64,000 bases of DNA from Spodoptera frugiperda. Its lineage: Eukaryota > Arthropoda > Insecta > Lepidoptera > Noctuidae. The notes beneath the pieces were generated by a model, which was not told the origin of the DNA, did not search any database, and worked only from the letters and a program-made list of their open reading frames with translations. The translations under genes and the position numbers were made by a program. Positions 36,901-48,400 of the stretch are shown here, piece by piece (within the stretch, counting starts at the first letter, position 1; the number at the start of each line of letters is the position of its first letter). Where the stretch lies: positions 6,130,001-6,194,000 of the forward strand of contig NC_064226.1 of the NCBI RefSeq assembly GCF_023101765.2. Reading direction: 5' to 3'.

Positions 36901-38995
36901 GGCATTAACCACGTCTCTGTTAATATTAAAATGTCATAACTACTGAGACTTAAGTTACGATAGAATTGCACAGTTTTCGATCGTAATCCCCGTACATTCT
37001 GATAATATATCTTTAAGTTACATGAATCCACGATTACAATACGCGTTTAATAATAGATCAGGTAAAATATTAGGAATGAAATAGTGGAATATTATATTCC
37101 ATACACAGTATAAATAACCGAAGACTAATAAGTTTACACCAATTGACATACAAATACCGACACGATGTAGATAAAATAAAAACTTTGTTGTGAGAATATA
37201 AGTTAAGAGGGTGATTTTATAATTAATGCCGTGCATCTTCAAACGGACAGCAATAGAAAAGTACAGTGGTGCAAAAGAGACAAATATATAATTAGTATAG
37301 CTTGCTTTAGAGTGAACGGTGCGACAGGTAAAACAAAATGCATGCGGTGACCAATAACAAAAGCGAAGTGTTAACGCGCCTAATGAGCCAGGGGTGCTGA
37401 ACCTGTTACAAAGTAATTTGATTGAAGACGTTAAATTAGATAATATTATGTGTAAACATGTTTTGTAATGCTTATTAATAATATGAAGAATTGAAATACT
37501 TTTAATAACTTTGAATCTGATTACACTATTTTGTTTAAATCTGATATTTTATTAACAATGAAGGAATTAGAAGTTTCGTTTTTTCTTACGTGAATTTTAC
37601 CAAACTTAACCCAAACATAACTATAGTTTTTTTCTTTACAAATTTGTCTAGTTTTATTTAGCAAAAGTTTAGATTCAGCGGTCAAATGGTCATTAACAAA
37701 TATTTTACCAGAGGAATCTTGAAAGCCCAGATCTTCAGCTTTTATTATCTTCATCTTCCGTGCAGATGCTATAAATTCTTCCTTCACATATCTATTAATA
37801 AAACTCACGATAATAGACTTCTCCTTCGAATTGTACGTAGGTATCCTAGATATATAATTTATTTGGATCATTGGTAAATTATATCCCACTTTCATGCTGA
37901 TCTTTTCAACGATTTGAAACAGGTTCTCATCCTTTTTCTGAGGCACACCCTTGATCTCAACATTATTAAGGCGCGACCTCTGCTCACTATTAAAAACTTG
38001 CGTCTGTAACTCGCCGACAGCTGAGTCCAGTGCAGTTTGTTTTTGTTGCACTTCTAAAATTTTTGCCTCAACCGAACACAGTTCGCCTGCGACTTCTTCC
38101 ACCCGAGCACTCGAAAAATCACAGGAAGCTTTGAGGTCCAGAATTTCTTCCTTTATATCCTTGATAGTTTCAATTAAGGAGGGAGCTCCGTTAATTTGAG
38201 CTTTATATCCTGGAGCTCTCTTAATATGCTCTCTAAAGATACCTGTTCCTTGCTAGAAGCCGGGGCAGGTGAAGTAGGTCTGCATGATGAGCATTTCCAG
38301 GCCGCCCTGCGATCAGAACCCAACCTCTTCCAGCCAGATTCGGTAATGCCGGCGCAGTTGAAGTCCAGTTGATTCCCACATATAGAACATTGAGCGCCAA
38401 TGGAGACACATTTATTCATTGTGAACGAAAAAAGAAAAAAGGTTGACGATCTCTGACAACTTGTAGAAACGTGCCACTTAGACGAATGCCCACACGATAC
38501 TGATATAATGAAACTGAGATAATAATATACTTACGAGGTTCAACTGGTCTTCTACTTCATCACTCTTCGTTCTGCCCAGTGCTACAGCCATGACTTTGTT
38601 TTTACCAAAAAAGAATCTCGAGTCTTTCCATTCATTGCGCAAGTCTTTTAATTTTGTGTTGCGCATGTTATCAACAGTGAACAAAAATATGTGCTCATAT
38701 TTAGAGAGTGAATTCCTAATTTCTTCTACAATCTTCTGTTTATGCACTAAACCTTTCTTGTTTGTTTTTGTCAAAGACACTGAAAATAGAGGGATGAATT
38801 AATCACGATAAAGTTTATATTATTAATCATTCATGCTTCCATTATATAATATACATTATATATCTTTCAGATGGCTTTCATACAGCATTTCATTAGAAAT
38901 GCTCAAAACATTGAAATAAGCAAGCATGGTTGTGAACATTTTACTTAAAAAATAAATATTTAAATACCTTTCTTATCCCTTTTTGATTTCGGCAT
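33086..38995 (-). CDS. MRTO4: mRNA turnover protein 4 homolog, ribosome assembly factor
   Basis: Four minus-strand exons join in phase to 243 residues (human about 239): 38968-38995, 38535-38779, 33579-33827, 33086-33295. MRTO4 is a nucleolar paralogue of ribosomal protein P0 that holds the P-stalk site on pre-60S particles until P0 replaces it. The start MPKSKRDKKVSLTKTNKKG matches the family exactly. FFFGKNKVMAVALGR, FVATKDVVLPVGPL, MEPHLRKLGLPTSLERGV and LTPEQASVLKLLGIQMADFK are P0/MRT4 signatures. The C-terminus is acidic (DDEGGNDDDDAEEDAMEED), as usual. Intron 2 (33828-38534) is enlarged by a LINE in the same orientation. The gene is divergent from 14-3-3 zeta, about 1 kb away. Confidence 0.93.
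34125..37031 (-). CDS. LINE ORF2: endonuclease and reverse transcriptase
   Basis: A single open frame of 968 residues. The N-terminal third is an apurinic-like (EEP) endonuclease: NLKIYYQNVRGLRSK, LTETWL, RGGGVLIAV and IIGDFNM. The reverse transcriptase follows, with SAGPDRVPP, ITPIHKKGSKTDVTNYRPIS, QHGFVRGRST, DYSKCFDRIDH, GVPQGSLLGPLLFVIFVND and the catalytic FADDMKIF. The C-terminus includes SILEYGSQIWNP. The two domains nick the target and copy the RNA there. No stop or frameshift interrupts it, so the protein could be functional. Confidence 0.95.
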   Translation of the reverse strand: MDSCNLKIYYQNVRGLRSKTVQFYRNLSLSSYDILILTETWLMPGVGDSELFDDRYIVWRRDRDYAVTGQSRGGGVLIAVRKDLNATPQPCYCSTAEDLWLTLSIKQRNIRSSIKVSLNICVLYLCKQNLGLSFSNQLNNFLFKLDDILINKPNEKYLIIGDFNMSAISWSLNTGESSLSPGNVNSVDEHSLIDLLYTHNLSQYNGILNNYGRILDLVLSNDTVIVSECQDPLVTIDPHHNALNIDVNFFQLTYLKPEVCTKHIYSKGDYNKINKEISEINWYNEFKHKSIESAVNCFYSNLNIIINKNIPSKTYKNDTYPVWYTAALKKVLKEKHKFFKKYKTYGNLSDKATFELLRERVKRLESECYLKHIKLVESSIKNDPGYFWKFIKSRSNTSSMPSSLTYGNKVAADGNDICNLFSDYFYSTFLPSSRTLSSSDLDSYDETAVNISNIVIERNELIKLLKSLDINKSAGPDRVPPILLVNCADTISLPISLLFKKSLQECTMPSMWKLAFITPIHKKGSKTDVTNYRPISKLCLIAKLFEKVIHAQLYAALRNSFNDYQHGFVRGRSTVSNLVILEDYITDNMCRGKQIDVVYTDYSKCFDRIDHCTLIHKLSAMGIRGDLLRWFISYISNRSQAVAIKNYISSWVTVPSGVPQGSLLGPLLFVIFVNDIGDCFHSSRLLCFADDMKIFSTISSNNDVQALQADLLRLDDYCVKNMLDLNPSKCSVVTFTRKKNTISSHYTLKGQKISKCDKIRDLGVIFDSKLLFDEHVDSIVKKASQALGFVMRMSSCFKEAKTFKILFCTFVRSILEYGSQIWNPRYDKYIIRLESIQKRFIRYLCYRTRTEYISSDYLKLCAKFHLLPLANRREISDIIFLLKILANNIDSPELLSKICINVPAIVTRHYKPIHLPLASSNYRQNSFMRRAGKSINASCKTYDIDIFNANHATVRRMLSRDFFKKYLL
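37521..38419 (-). pseudogene. LINE ORF1 broken by a frameshift: PHD-like zinc finger, coiled coil, FP C-terminal domain
   Basis: The N-terminal piece (38419-38174) starts MNKCVSIGAQCSICGNQLDF and has paired Cys (CSIC, CSSC) and a Trp-Lys-Cys pattern like a PHD finger. The C-terminal piece lies in another frame. It opens upstream of its first Met (38102), near 38190, continues as a coiled coil (VEAKILEVQQKQTALDSAV) and ends in a domain with KIFVNDHLTAESKLLLNKTR and YVWVKFGKIHVRK. This matches the FP-type C-terminal domain of many insect LINE ORF1 proteins. The frames overlap between about 38,240 and 38,174, so a small indel there would account for the break. It may be a real mutation or a base-call error. 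Confidence 0.75.
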
Positions 38996-39992
38996 TTTCT
39001 TACTTTATTGTATGCACTGTCACGTTCAATAACTATAAAGAGATAAATCTTCTTTTGTGTACAGAAAATTAAAATTGCAGGTTTAAAACCACTGATCTTA
39101 ACCTCTAAAAACACAACAACGTGAACGTGACACTTGACAATTAATATCAATTGACATTAAGAATAACTGACGTTTAAGATGACTATGACATTAACCGGTT
39201 AATAGAGAAAAACAATCGACACGTAGACCATAGACTATTCTAAATATTTAGTCGATTATTATTGAATCAAGTAAAGTAATTGATTTTCTATCAAAAATAC
39301 TAATCAAATATGAATAAATAAATATTCTATAACAATCAAATAATGTAAAATTAAATAACTTAAATAATAATAGAGATCATCAAATAATTATGAACCCCTA
39401 CATCCTAATCCAACGTTGGGAAAATCGTCATGTTAGCCGCTTAACGCCCAACTAGACATTCACAGCTGAACATAAATCACTTCTAATCTATCCATCTAAC
39501 CAGTTAATTTGGAATAACAAACTAACTAACATAGATTAGGGATAGCGTACAATGTTCAAGGATACAACACGATCCTTGAAAATACTTGTCGAAACTTAAA
39601 AAAAAATCTTATAAACATGTAATTCCTGATAACAATGGATATAATGAAGATATTGCGCTAACTAGAATATAGATTGTTATAAACGCCCATTGGCGTCATC
39701 ATAATAGTAAGCTCTAGACATGAGACCCTCACGATTACATTTAAAAAACGCGCTAAAACACTGACTTCCTGTTGCTATCGAACGTGACCTACTATGTTAT
39801 ATTCTTACGTTCAAATTTGTGCTTATCTCTGTCATTTCGAATACTTTAGAAAGAGCGCGCAATACATCCGAAATGCTCTACGTCAACGTGAATACCAAGC
39901 ATCGTGCTCCGCTTCCTTCAAAGAAATTCAAGATGGCCGACTCGTAATGTGAACCCTGTTCCGTTTTTGTTTCCCCTCTGGCCCCGCTGCCG

Positions 39993-40079
39993 TCAGTGTA
40001 GTATATCGTTCACCGCAAGACAAAAACCGATATTGTGTTGTAATTCACTGGTTTTATTACTTTTTTTCCCTTCCAACAA
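39993..40079 (+). promoter_or_regulatory. 14-3-3 zeta initiator and noncoding exon 1
   Basis: GCCGTCAGTGTAG contains the insect initiator TCAGT at 39993-39997. The following 80 bases end CCAACAA before a GTAAGT donor at 40080, giving a plausible short 5' UTR exon. A YY1-like GCAGCCATTTTG lies at about 40207. The gap 38,996-39,990 toward MRTO4 is probably a shared divergent promoter region. A second GC-rich patch at 42,170-42,480 could be an alternative first exon. The intron 40,080-42,642 otherwise shows nothing. Confidence 0.45.
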
Positions 40080-42678
40080 GTAAGTGTACTAAAATTATAT
40101 TAAGTGAATGCAATTTTACGTGTTTTTCACGAAGTGTATTTGTTAAAAAGTCGTTTTCTCACAAATCTGTGACTGTGACGCATAGAAGGAGTGCCCCCTT
40201 ACTTGCAGCAGCCATTTTGCTCGAGCCGGCGACACGATTTCGCGGTGCGGTTAGATTAATTCTAAATTTTTGTAATCGGGATTTATGTTTTTCCCAAAGG
40301 ATTTATTTTTATTCGTTGCGTTGTAGTATAGTTCATTCGGTGGATTAAGACGTTTCTCGTAAGAAGGTTCACCGCGTAAGTTGGTTTTTACTTCTTTTTA
40401 CATTTCTTCATACGTGACGAAATATATTTTTGGATTATTGTTCAGAATCTAGGAGATTGATTGTGATATGTTGCTGTGATATGTATTTCATACTATACGA
40501 TAATTGATTTAGTTCGAAGTGCGTGGGCATGCCGAACGTTGGCGTATTCGTAGAGGGAACCAGCGATCACACTAGTGCGTCGTAATTTCGCCGTGCGTAG
40601 TCATGCCGTTATCTTGGTCAATTCAATAACTATGTAATGTCATTGAAGGTAGCTCCAATACGCATTTAAAGGTAATTACAGCTTACTAATGGTGTTAATC
40701 AGCGATGACATTCTTTTCACCACGTCTTCGAAGTGATAATAATTTGAAATTACGTTGTGTAACTTGTTTGAGGTTGTAATTAGGTGGGTAAGTGAGCATT
40801 TGTTCTAACGTCGGTTATAATGTCATTACCTTCGATTTACTTGCATCGCTTTTTAGATAGGCACGTGCTTGACATTGAGTCGACAGCACAATGCTCTCGT
40901 ATGAGTGATACTAGATATATTGTAGGCTATTATTACAAGGCTTATGTTAATCACTAAGTTAATAGTTTTCCTCGTTCTCAGTACATAAGATACCTATGAA
41001 TATCTGTCTTTCAGGACTTGAGTTTTCTTCTTAGGTACTAGTAGTAGCTTTTGTTCAAATCTTATTGTTCTCAAAGATGCTGTAGGTTTCTCTTTGTCAT
41101 ATTATGTTAGTCCTGAAATAACGTTGATGAATAAATAATAGCAATCATTCTGGTATGTAGGTACTCAATTACAACTTAACCCTGTGTAAGTTCATTTTCT
41201 GGCCAGACTTTGAAATAACTTGGCATCTTATGACAATAATTGAGGTTTATTATATGGAATTAATGCGTAGATCTTGATTCTCCTGTTACTTTTACATTGC
41301 CAATTCTAAATTTGTACTAAGCTACTGCTATTTCAACTGTATCTACGGTAAGATGTCACTTATAACTGCCATATTTGTCATGACACATTGCCCTTCAAAG
41401 ATTGACATCATGCTCAGTAGTGTGTGATACATACCTATCTCTTTCATGTAAAGCTAACTTAATTTTCCTTTTAAAGTTAATAATTGGAAATAAAAAATAT
41501 ACAACTAATGAAGTTATTTTTCAATTGGTTGTATGAACTTGATCAATGCAGACTTTGATGTTTTCTTTATTCAATTTTATTCTCATATAAATCACTTTGC
41601 GCCAAGTATTTATTAATTATTTCATCAACCATTGGCAAATATATGAAAATGGAGCCTAGAGTTAGGTGGGAGTGGGTGTGGGAGGCATTTCAGGGGTCAT
41701 GACCCCACCCCCTCTTTATCTTAATACAACTTATTAGTTATATTCTGCAATATCACAAATGGAGATTGAAATGTTAAGTGTTTCTTGTATTCTAGTTTCG
41801 GTTATTAGCTTGGAAACTCCTAAATAAAAAAACGATGTAGTTTTGTAAAAACCAGTAAACATATTTTTTCATATAGTAATAGGTAAGGTTGTACCTACCA
41901 CCTTTACCTTTTTACCTTACCACTTTGTTTCAAATTTGTTTTTCATAAAATCATACTAGGTTATGTATATTTATGAAATTAATTTATTCTGATATTTACA
42001 CCCATAAAAGGGTTTTTATTTCTTCTATAAACAATCGTCAAATGATTGACAAAGTTTGGTAAAAATAAAACGAATCGTACGAAAAATTAGCATACCTAAC
42101 ACATTTCAGCATAGTAACTGAAGATTCTCGTAAAAAGCTATAGGTAGATAGATAAGGGTAGCGTGATGTAGGCGCCGGGCGGACGGGCGCGGTGCACGAG
42201 GGGCGTATGCGAGGGTGAGGGGTGTGTGCAATCGTCGCGCTAGTCGTATTTCGTCTGGAGTGTTTATCCCGCGTCGCCGGATCAATACCGTTGGCGCAGT
42301 GGCGGTGACCAAGCGGCGGCGCGGCGACACGGCGCGTGCCTAGCCAGTGGTAGCTCGAGTCTGTGAGATGCTGTCAAACCGAGCGGACGCCGCGTCGATG
42401 TCGCGTTTGGCGTGAGAGGTGCTCTTTGAGCTTCGTTGAATTTTCATATAGCGCTAGAGCGCCCGCGAGCCTCTACCTAAGGTGCGACTTCCATTCATCC
42501 ATGATGACAAATACCCTATAAGCGATTCGCTTCGGTGAAAGTGACGCCCAAACGATTAGTCTTTCTGATTTTAAACTTACAAGTGAATCGTCCATTGCTT
42601 GTCGATTCAATTAGTTTATTCGTGATTCATCCTTAATTGCAGGGGCATCAGTGAAATAATCCTCTCCCATCGTCCACG

Positions 42679-44676
42679 ATGTCCGTCGACAAGGAGGAAC
42701 TGGTGCAACGCGCCAAGCTGGCGGAGCAGGCTGAACGATATGACGACATGGCGGCCGCGATGAAAGAAGTCACGGAAACCGGCGTCGAGCTGAGCAATGA
42801 GGAAAGGAACCTGCTTTCCGTTGCTTACAAAAACGTGGTGGGCGCTCGACGATCGTCATGGCGTGTCATTTCCTCCATTGAACAGAAAACCGAAGGCTCG
42901 GAAAGAAAACAACAGATGGCAAAAGAATATAGGGTTAAAGTAGAAAAGGAGCTCAGAGAAATCTGCTACGATGTTTTGGTAAGTTTTAAATTTTGACATT
43001 GAATTTTACAGGATTTTCAACTTGGACAGTCTTTGATTTTATTGATAACAGGTATCAAGGTTCTTCATAACCGTGTTTGACTATTAGATAGTAGAATTTA
43101 TTCCAAACTAAGTAAGATTAACGTCAGTTGCCGCCATCCTACGCGAGTGACGTCATCATATTTGCGCCTCGCCAATTTGAGGGGTGATGCAAGCGAACAG
43201 TAGCCGTGGTCATTTCCTCCGCAGTCATAACGTTTTTGTTAATCATGGGCGTTATAATGTTGGTTAGCACGTGAGAGCATGCAGGGCGCGGTGCGGAGTT
43301 TTCGCGGGCGGGGAGGGTGGGGTGACGTATTGCGCCGCGTCATTGCGCGCGCTGCTATCCCGTTTTCGTTCGTTGCCCTGTCTTCAGATCCTACGTATTC
43401 TGGAATACAAATAATTAATTTATGTTGTTTATTTGAAACCACATTCAAATAGGTAACATGTAATGGAGATTTAACGATTTTTATTTTTGTTTCAGGGTTT
43501 ACTTGACAAGCACCTTATTCCTAAAGCTAGTAATCCAGAAAGTAAAGTATTTTACCTTAAAATGAAGGGTGACTACTATAGGTACCTTGCAGAAGTGGCC
43601 ACAGGAGAAACCAGAAATTGTAAGTATTATTCCTAATAGGTCTTCAGTCTTTAATTATGAATTTGTCTTCCATTTAGTTAATGGGTTTGATCTACTAGTT
43701 TTATTATGCAATAGTTCAGTAAGTTAACATCAATTTACATTACAGCTGTTGTAGAGGATTCACAGAAAGCATACCAAGACGCTTTCGAGATCAGCAAGGC
43801 GAAAATGCAGCCCACACACCCCATAAGGCTGGGTCTGGCGTTAAATTTCTCCGTCTTCTATTATGAGATATTAAATTCACCAGACAAAGCGTGTCAGCTC
43901 GCCAAACAGGTCATTATTAGTGTCAGTTACGCATAGGCTCTGTGCTGGCTGGCACGAGAGGGAAGTACAGGCTAGGCATATTAATTTACTCGCTTGTCCC
44001 CAGCCGTCGTGGAGGACTCGCAGAAGGCCTACCAAGAAGCATTCGACATTGCTAAAGCCAAAATGCAACCGACCCACCCCATCAGACTCGGCCTTGCGCT
44101 CAACTTTTCCGTGTTCTATTACGAGATAATCAACTCCCCTGCGCGAGCGTGCCACTTAGCTAAACAGGTTTTTTTATTAAAAGAGAAAATTAGTGTGATG
44201 ACACATTATTGTTCATAATTTTACTAACTGTCAAGATTCTTGCAAGTAGTGCATTCTCCTTGATCAGTTTGCATGAACATAAAAGTACTTCAAAATTAAA
44301 GAAATAATCATACAGATACAATACAACACTAATAATAATGTATTAGCATGGCCGTGTGTAAAGCAATTAACCCTTAATCCTCGATCCAGCCAGCATCAGA
44401 GTGTATTTTTATTTAAATTTTTCCCATCAATGAAATTACATATTTTCATTTCTTAAATTTGATGTATATATTTTTTTTTAATTTATAGATTGTAATTAAT
44501 ATTGATAATTGATTTTTCAGGCGTTCGATGATGCGATCGCCGAATTAGACACACTGAATGAAGACTCGTACAAAGACTCGACACTGATCATGCAGTTGCT
44601 GCGAGACAATCTGACGCTGTGGACGTCAGACACGCAGGGCGATGGCGACGAGCCCGCCGAGGGCGGCGACAACTAA
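42679..44676 (+). CDS. 14-3-3zeta: 14-3-3 protein zeta
   Basis: Exons 42679-42978, 43496-43619, one of 43746-43909 or 44004-44167, and 44521-44676 join in phase to 247 residues, the normal family length. 14-3-3 dimers bind phospho-Ser/Thr motifs on many partners in the cytosol. Signatures: EELVQRAKLAEQAERYDDMA, RNLLSVAYKNVVGARRSSWR (with the phosphate-binding Lys and Arg), YYRYLAEVA (Arg-Tyr of the basic pocket), MQPTHPIRLGLALNFSVFYY, and DSTLIMQLLRDNLTLWTSD near the end. The tail GDGDEPAEGGDN is the usual acidic end. The acceptor at 42643 places a short 5' UTR before the ATG. Polyadenylation signals occur at 45006 and 45467. Confidence 0.97.
43746..43909 (+). CDS. 14-3-3 zeta mutually exclusive exon A
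   Basis: A 164-nt exon encoding SVVEDSQKAYQDAFEISKAK through YYEILNSPDKACQLAKQ. It has its own acceptor (TTACAG) and a GTCATT donor, which is weaker than that of the flanking exons. Confidence 0.9.
44004..44167 (+). CDS. 14-3-3 zeta mutually exclusive exon B
   Basis: A second 164-nt exon in the same phase, encoding SVVEDSQKAYQEAFDIAKAK through YYEIINSPARACHLAKQ. It differs from exon A at 7 of 55 residues by my count. Only 94 bp separate A and B. Because 164 is not a multiple of three, including both shifts the frame and meets a TAA near the end of exon B. Confidence 0.9.
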
Positions 44677-45005
44677 TCTCGCGCCGCGCTCACTCCCAGC
44701 ACACGCATTTGTTCTCATTGGTGTTTTATAAGAAAACGAGTAACATTCGAGAACGCCGCGCGGCGCGGGTCCTCCGCCGCTGATGCGAGCCGTCGCTTGT
44801 AAAAAAATGTTAAAAATGTCGTTCGCAGCGGACCTTCACGTTCCGTCTAAAATTAAATGTTATGTGTCATCTTTGACGGTTTTGTATTTCTGTATTTACA
44901 CTGGATTACAGATATCGAGCTGACCCGATGAATATAAATATTTATAACTTAAGTTATTAAAATTACGGTTTCTTAAGTTAAAAGTGTTTTCCTTTCTATA
45001 TTTAG

Positions 45006-45011
45006 AATAAA
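45006..45011 (+). terminator. Proximal polyadenylation signal of 14-3-3 zeta
   Basis: AATAAA about 330 bp after the stop. A second AATAAA at 45467 would give a longer 3' UTR of about 0.8 kb. Confidence 0.6.
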
Positions 45012-45499
45012 ACTTAACAGCCTGGTCGGCCCCAAATTAACATTCCTTTCGCCGCATGTCCGCAGTGAAAAGGAGATCATGATGGTGAATATTGTTTTAA
45101 AATTATGCTATTCGTTATTAAAAATTTGTTGAAGTGCGCCCATAACTGACCCTATGAAATTAGATTTTACATCAAGTGAAATTAAACCACCTGTATAATA
45201 ATGGCTGTATCAATTTAATTAGGGCACAAAAAACTTGTTATTGTCTTTCGTGGTTTTTGTGATGTCCTCTTAACATTTTAATATTACCAAAGGAAGTCTT
45301 TAATTGTTGACATTAACCATTTTGTTGTGCCCCATCAGTGATTATAATAGCATTCTGAATTTTCAGGCATTTATTAGCAAGATAGTTTTTGTGATGGCCA
45401 ATATTGTAACATTTCTCTGCTGCATTTTATCAGCCATTAATCTATTATATTTTTCATGTTTTCACCAATAAACTTTTGTATTAAATACAATTTTTAGTT

Positions 45500-48400
45500 T
45501 TAGACCAATATTTAAATAAACCGCCACCTAATACCCCAAACGATGTTTGTCTAAAATTATTCAGTAGGCCCTTTCAATAATAAAAAGGGTAAACATTATT
45601 AATATGAAGGTCGAAGGTAGTAAACGCTGTTTCAGCGGCAAATTGGAGCTATAAAGCCTTGGCCCGTTTACCGATACACAAGGGCGAGGCCAAGAAATTA
45701 TGTTGGGTCGATATTTTATAGCCAAGACACTGGCTATATACTGACTCTTTATCGGGTTAGTAAGACCATTACTCCCTGCATTGGGCCTGTGTTCCAGATA
45801 TCTAGACTAATGGGATTAATTGAACATTGGCTACGTTTGCACTTAATGCTTGCTATGCATATACTTATGAAAATATAACTTCCAGAACATTCTTAGATAA
45901 ATTGATTTTGAGAATAAAGGGGTCAAGCGAAGCGCAAGCTACCTTTTCTCGAAATGTCGTTTTGTAACCCTATAATATATAACTATCAATTACGTTAGGT
46001 ACCTATGTAAGGATTCTAATTGCCTTATCCTGAACAACTATGAAATAAACTTTTATATCTTGGTAGGTTACAAATAGTTCCAGCTGGGGTATTTAGTATA
46101 AAGGTAAACCTTCCTACTAGTCTATTACACATTGCTGTACAATGTAAGTTCTAGGACCAAGTTTTTTTTTCAACGTATTATAAACGTAACTGCCATGCAA
46201 TAAATAAAATCATATTTTATCAACTAGGTTTTGCCGGCGAGATTTGATCGCGTTCCATGATAAAAAGTATCCATGAGTTATTCCAGATTTCTGTCAATTT
46301 TTTCATATCCGTTCATACTACTACTTAGTTTTTGTGGTAAATAGACAAACATACCCACATCCTCACAAACTTTTAGATATTCTGTAAAGAACAGGGAACT
46401 AGAAATTGAAATATTGCTCAATGCATAGGGATATTCTATCTATTTATCTACATACATTATATGTCAGGAATGTATATCTAAGTACCTACTCATCTTATTC
46501 AAGCAATCCGTAGGAAGTAAGTAGGTACAGTGCGAAAATAAATTATTTACATTGCTCCCAATTTAGTGTACCACAAGTTTCTTTCTACAAAAACTACTGT
46601 TTCAAGATCTATGTAAATGAACTAAAAAATAATTACGTGGGGGGTGCCTACGTAATTTATTTTCCCTCTGGCTAAGTAACAACAGCAGTTTATAGTAAAA
46701 GCAAAATAATTAGGTAAGTACTTGTTAACCTTTTAATTTATACCACCACTTAGCGCGTAAAATGAAATTAATATAAAATAGAGTAGGTACCTCCTTACTA
46801 TGAGCTAATATATCAAAAGTTCTAAGTGGATAATAGTGATGTAGATCCTGTATTATAAGGTAGGTATAACTACCTGAAAGTTTCGGCGGATGTGATATTA
46901 CCCATAGTGCGCTCGGAACTAGTTGGCCGCACGCGTTAAACTTCTATAAGTTAATTTGTCTTTTATCTTGATATCTCTATATTGGTCATCAATCATCAGA
47001 GGCCTGCGTGTAATAAAATTAGGCAACTTCTACCAAAAGTAGGTAGGTAGAACTTTGTGGATGTGCATTTTATTGCTATAACAGGATTTTACCGTCGAAT
47101 TTGATTTACAAAAATGTTTGGATAGATCTCAGTTTTGACAAACTCCACACAACTAATGTCAATCTGTTATTAATTACGAATGTATGACTATAATAAGAGT
47201 CCAGATAAAGGTTTAGTTTTATTTACTTAACTACCTATCTATATAGCGATGACTTGTGAGGTGTTTGATTGATAAAACATAAAAAAAATCAGTGACATAT
47301 TGTAGGTAGGTAACTACTAGTACTACTGGCACTCTTGCTGGCTACCTGTTCAGATTTTAAAGTCGGTTAATGCTATGCGTAATAATAATTGTTTACCTAC
47401 TTTACGGAAATCTTTTGCCAAGGCAAGTGCTAACACTTGACCGATTCTTGAACTTTATAAAATGAGGCTTTCTAAAAACAGGAACACTTGTTATGTATTT
47501 ACCCAATAGGTAATTTTTATCGTTCCTTTTTTTCTGAATCATCAGTGTGCAGTGTGTAGCAGCAACAGGGAACATAGCAGGAATGAGAGCCTAATTAAGT
47601 AAGTACTGACACAATTAAATATAGGTACATTCATAAGTATTATTATTACCAAGCCTATAGCCGTATTTGTAGATGTCAATTCCAGGAACAGGACAGGTAC
47701 CTCAATCCTCACCAACAGAACCTTGAGATTATACCTACTTCAGCTTATTAGAGGAATGGGTGACAAAAGAAATTCATTTGTGAAATCAATAAAACCATGG
47801 CCCACAAACTGGCTAGTGGGTACGTAGTACGTACCTATTTAGCGTTCGTTGCATGACATCACTCTGGTCTGGGGGGTGGTACCTACAAGGGGAGCGAGAC
47901 AGACCCACCCCATTCCCCCTAGAGTTGCGCATATTTGCGGAGTGCATTACATTGTCTAGCCACTACAGAGTAGCCTTCGAATTGAGTATATAGGCACTTA
48001 TTTAGGTAAGTACCTACAGAAGCGATTGTGCGTACAGCCTCAATCGTTGTTCTTGCCAATCGTCTAGTAAACGATATCAAATTGTGAAATAATGTAATAG
48101 GTGTATACATAAACAAACTTAGGTAATACTTTAAGGTATGGGTAATTAGAAACTTATTGAATACTATACCAACTTACAAGGTTTTGTTTATAAGGAAAAC
48201 CTATTTAGGTAAACCCCAGGCTAATATTCAACTGTAGGTATTTCACAGATAATTTATATAGGTCTGTTGTTCCGCTAAAGCACTAACTAATTATAAAATA
48301 ATATAAACCTTGGTGTAATCGGTTTACATGTACAAACAGAAAAAATAATAATAAAAAAGTACCTCCTCCTTTTTGGGAAGTCGGTTAAAAATTAATATTT

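Larger units (their letters stand above)
33917..38480 (-). mobile_element. Near full-length non-LTR retrotransposon (Jockey/CR1-group LINE)
   Basis: The element lies within intron 2 of MRTO4, read on the minus strand like its host. From 5' to 3' it has a short leader, a frameshifted ORF1 (38419-37521), a spacer of about 490 bp, an open ORF2 (37031-34125), about 180 bp of 3' UTR and a tail of repeated AAAT units at 33917-33945. The simple-repeat tail rather than poly(A) fits CR1/Jockey-group elements. The exact 5' end and target duplication could not be fixed. The near-complete structure suggests recent insertion. Confidence 0.88.

Noticed and set aside
42106..42330. Minus-strand Arg-rich open frame before 14-3-3
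   Set aside because: GC-rich promoter or alternative first-exon DNA generates spurious frames; no conserved motif.
43920..44129. Separate 69-codon open frame
   Set aside because: It is 14-3-3 exon B read in the shifted frame, and shows why exons A and B cannot be used together.
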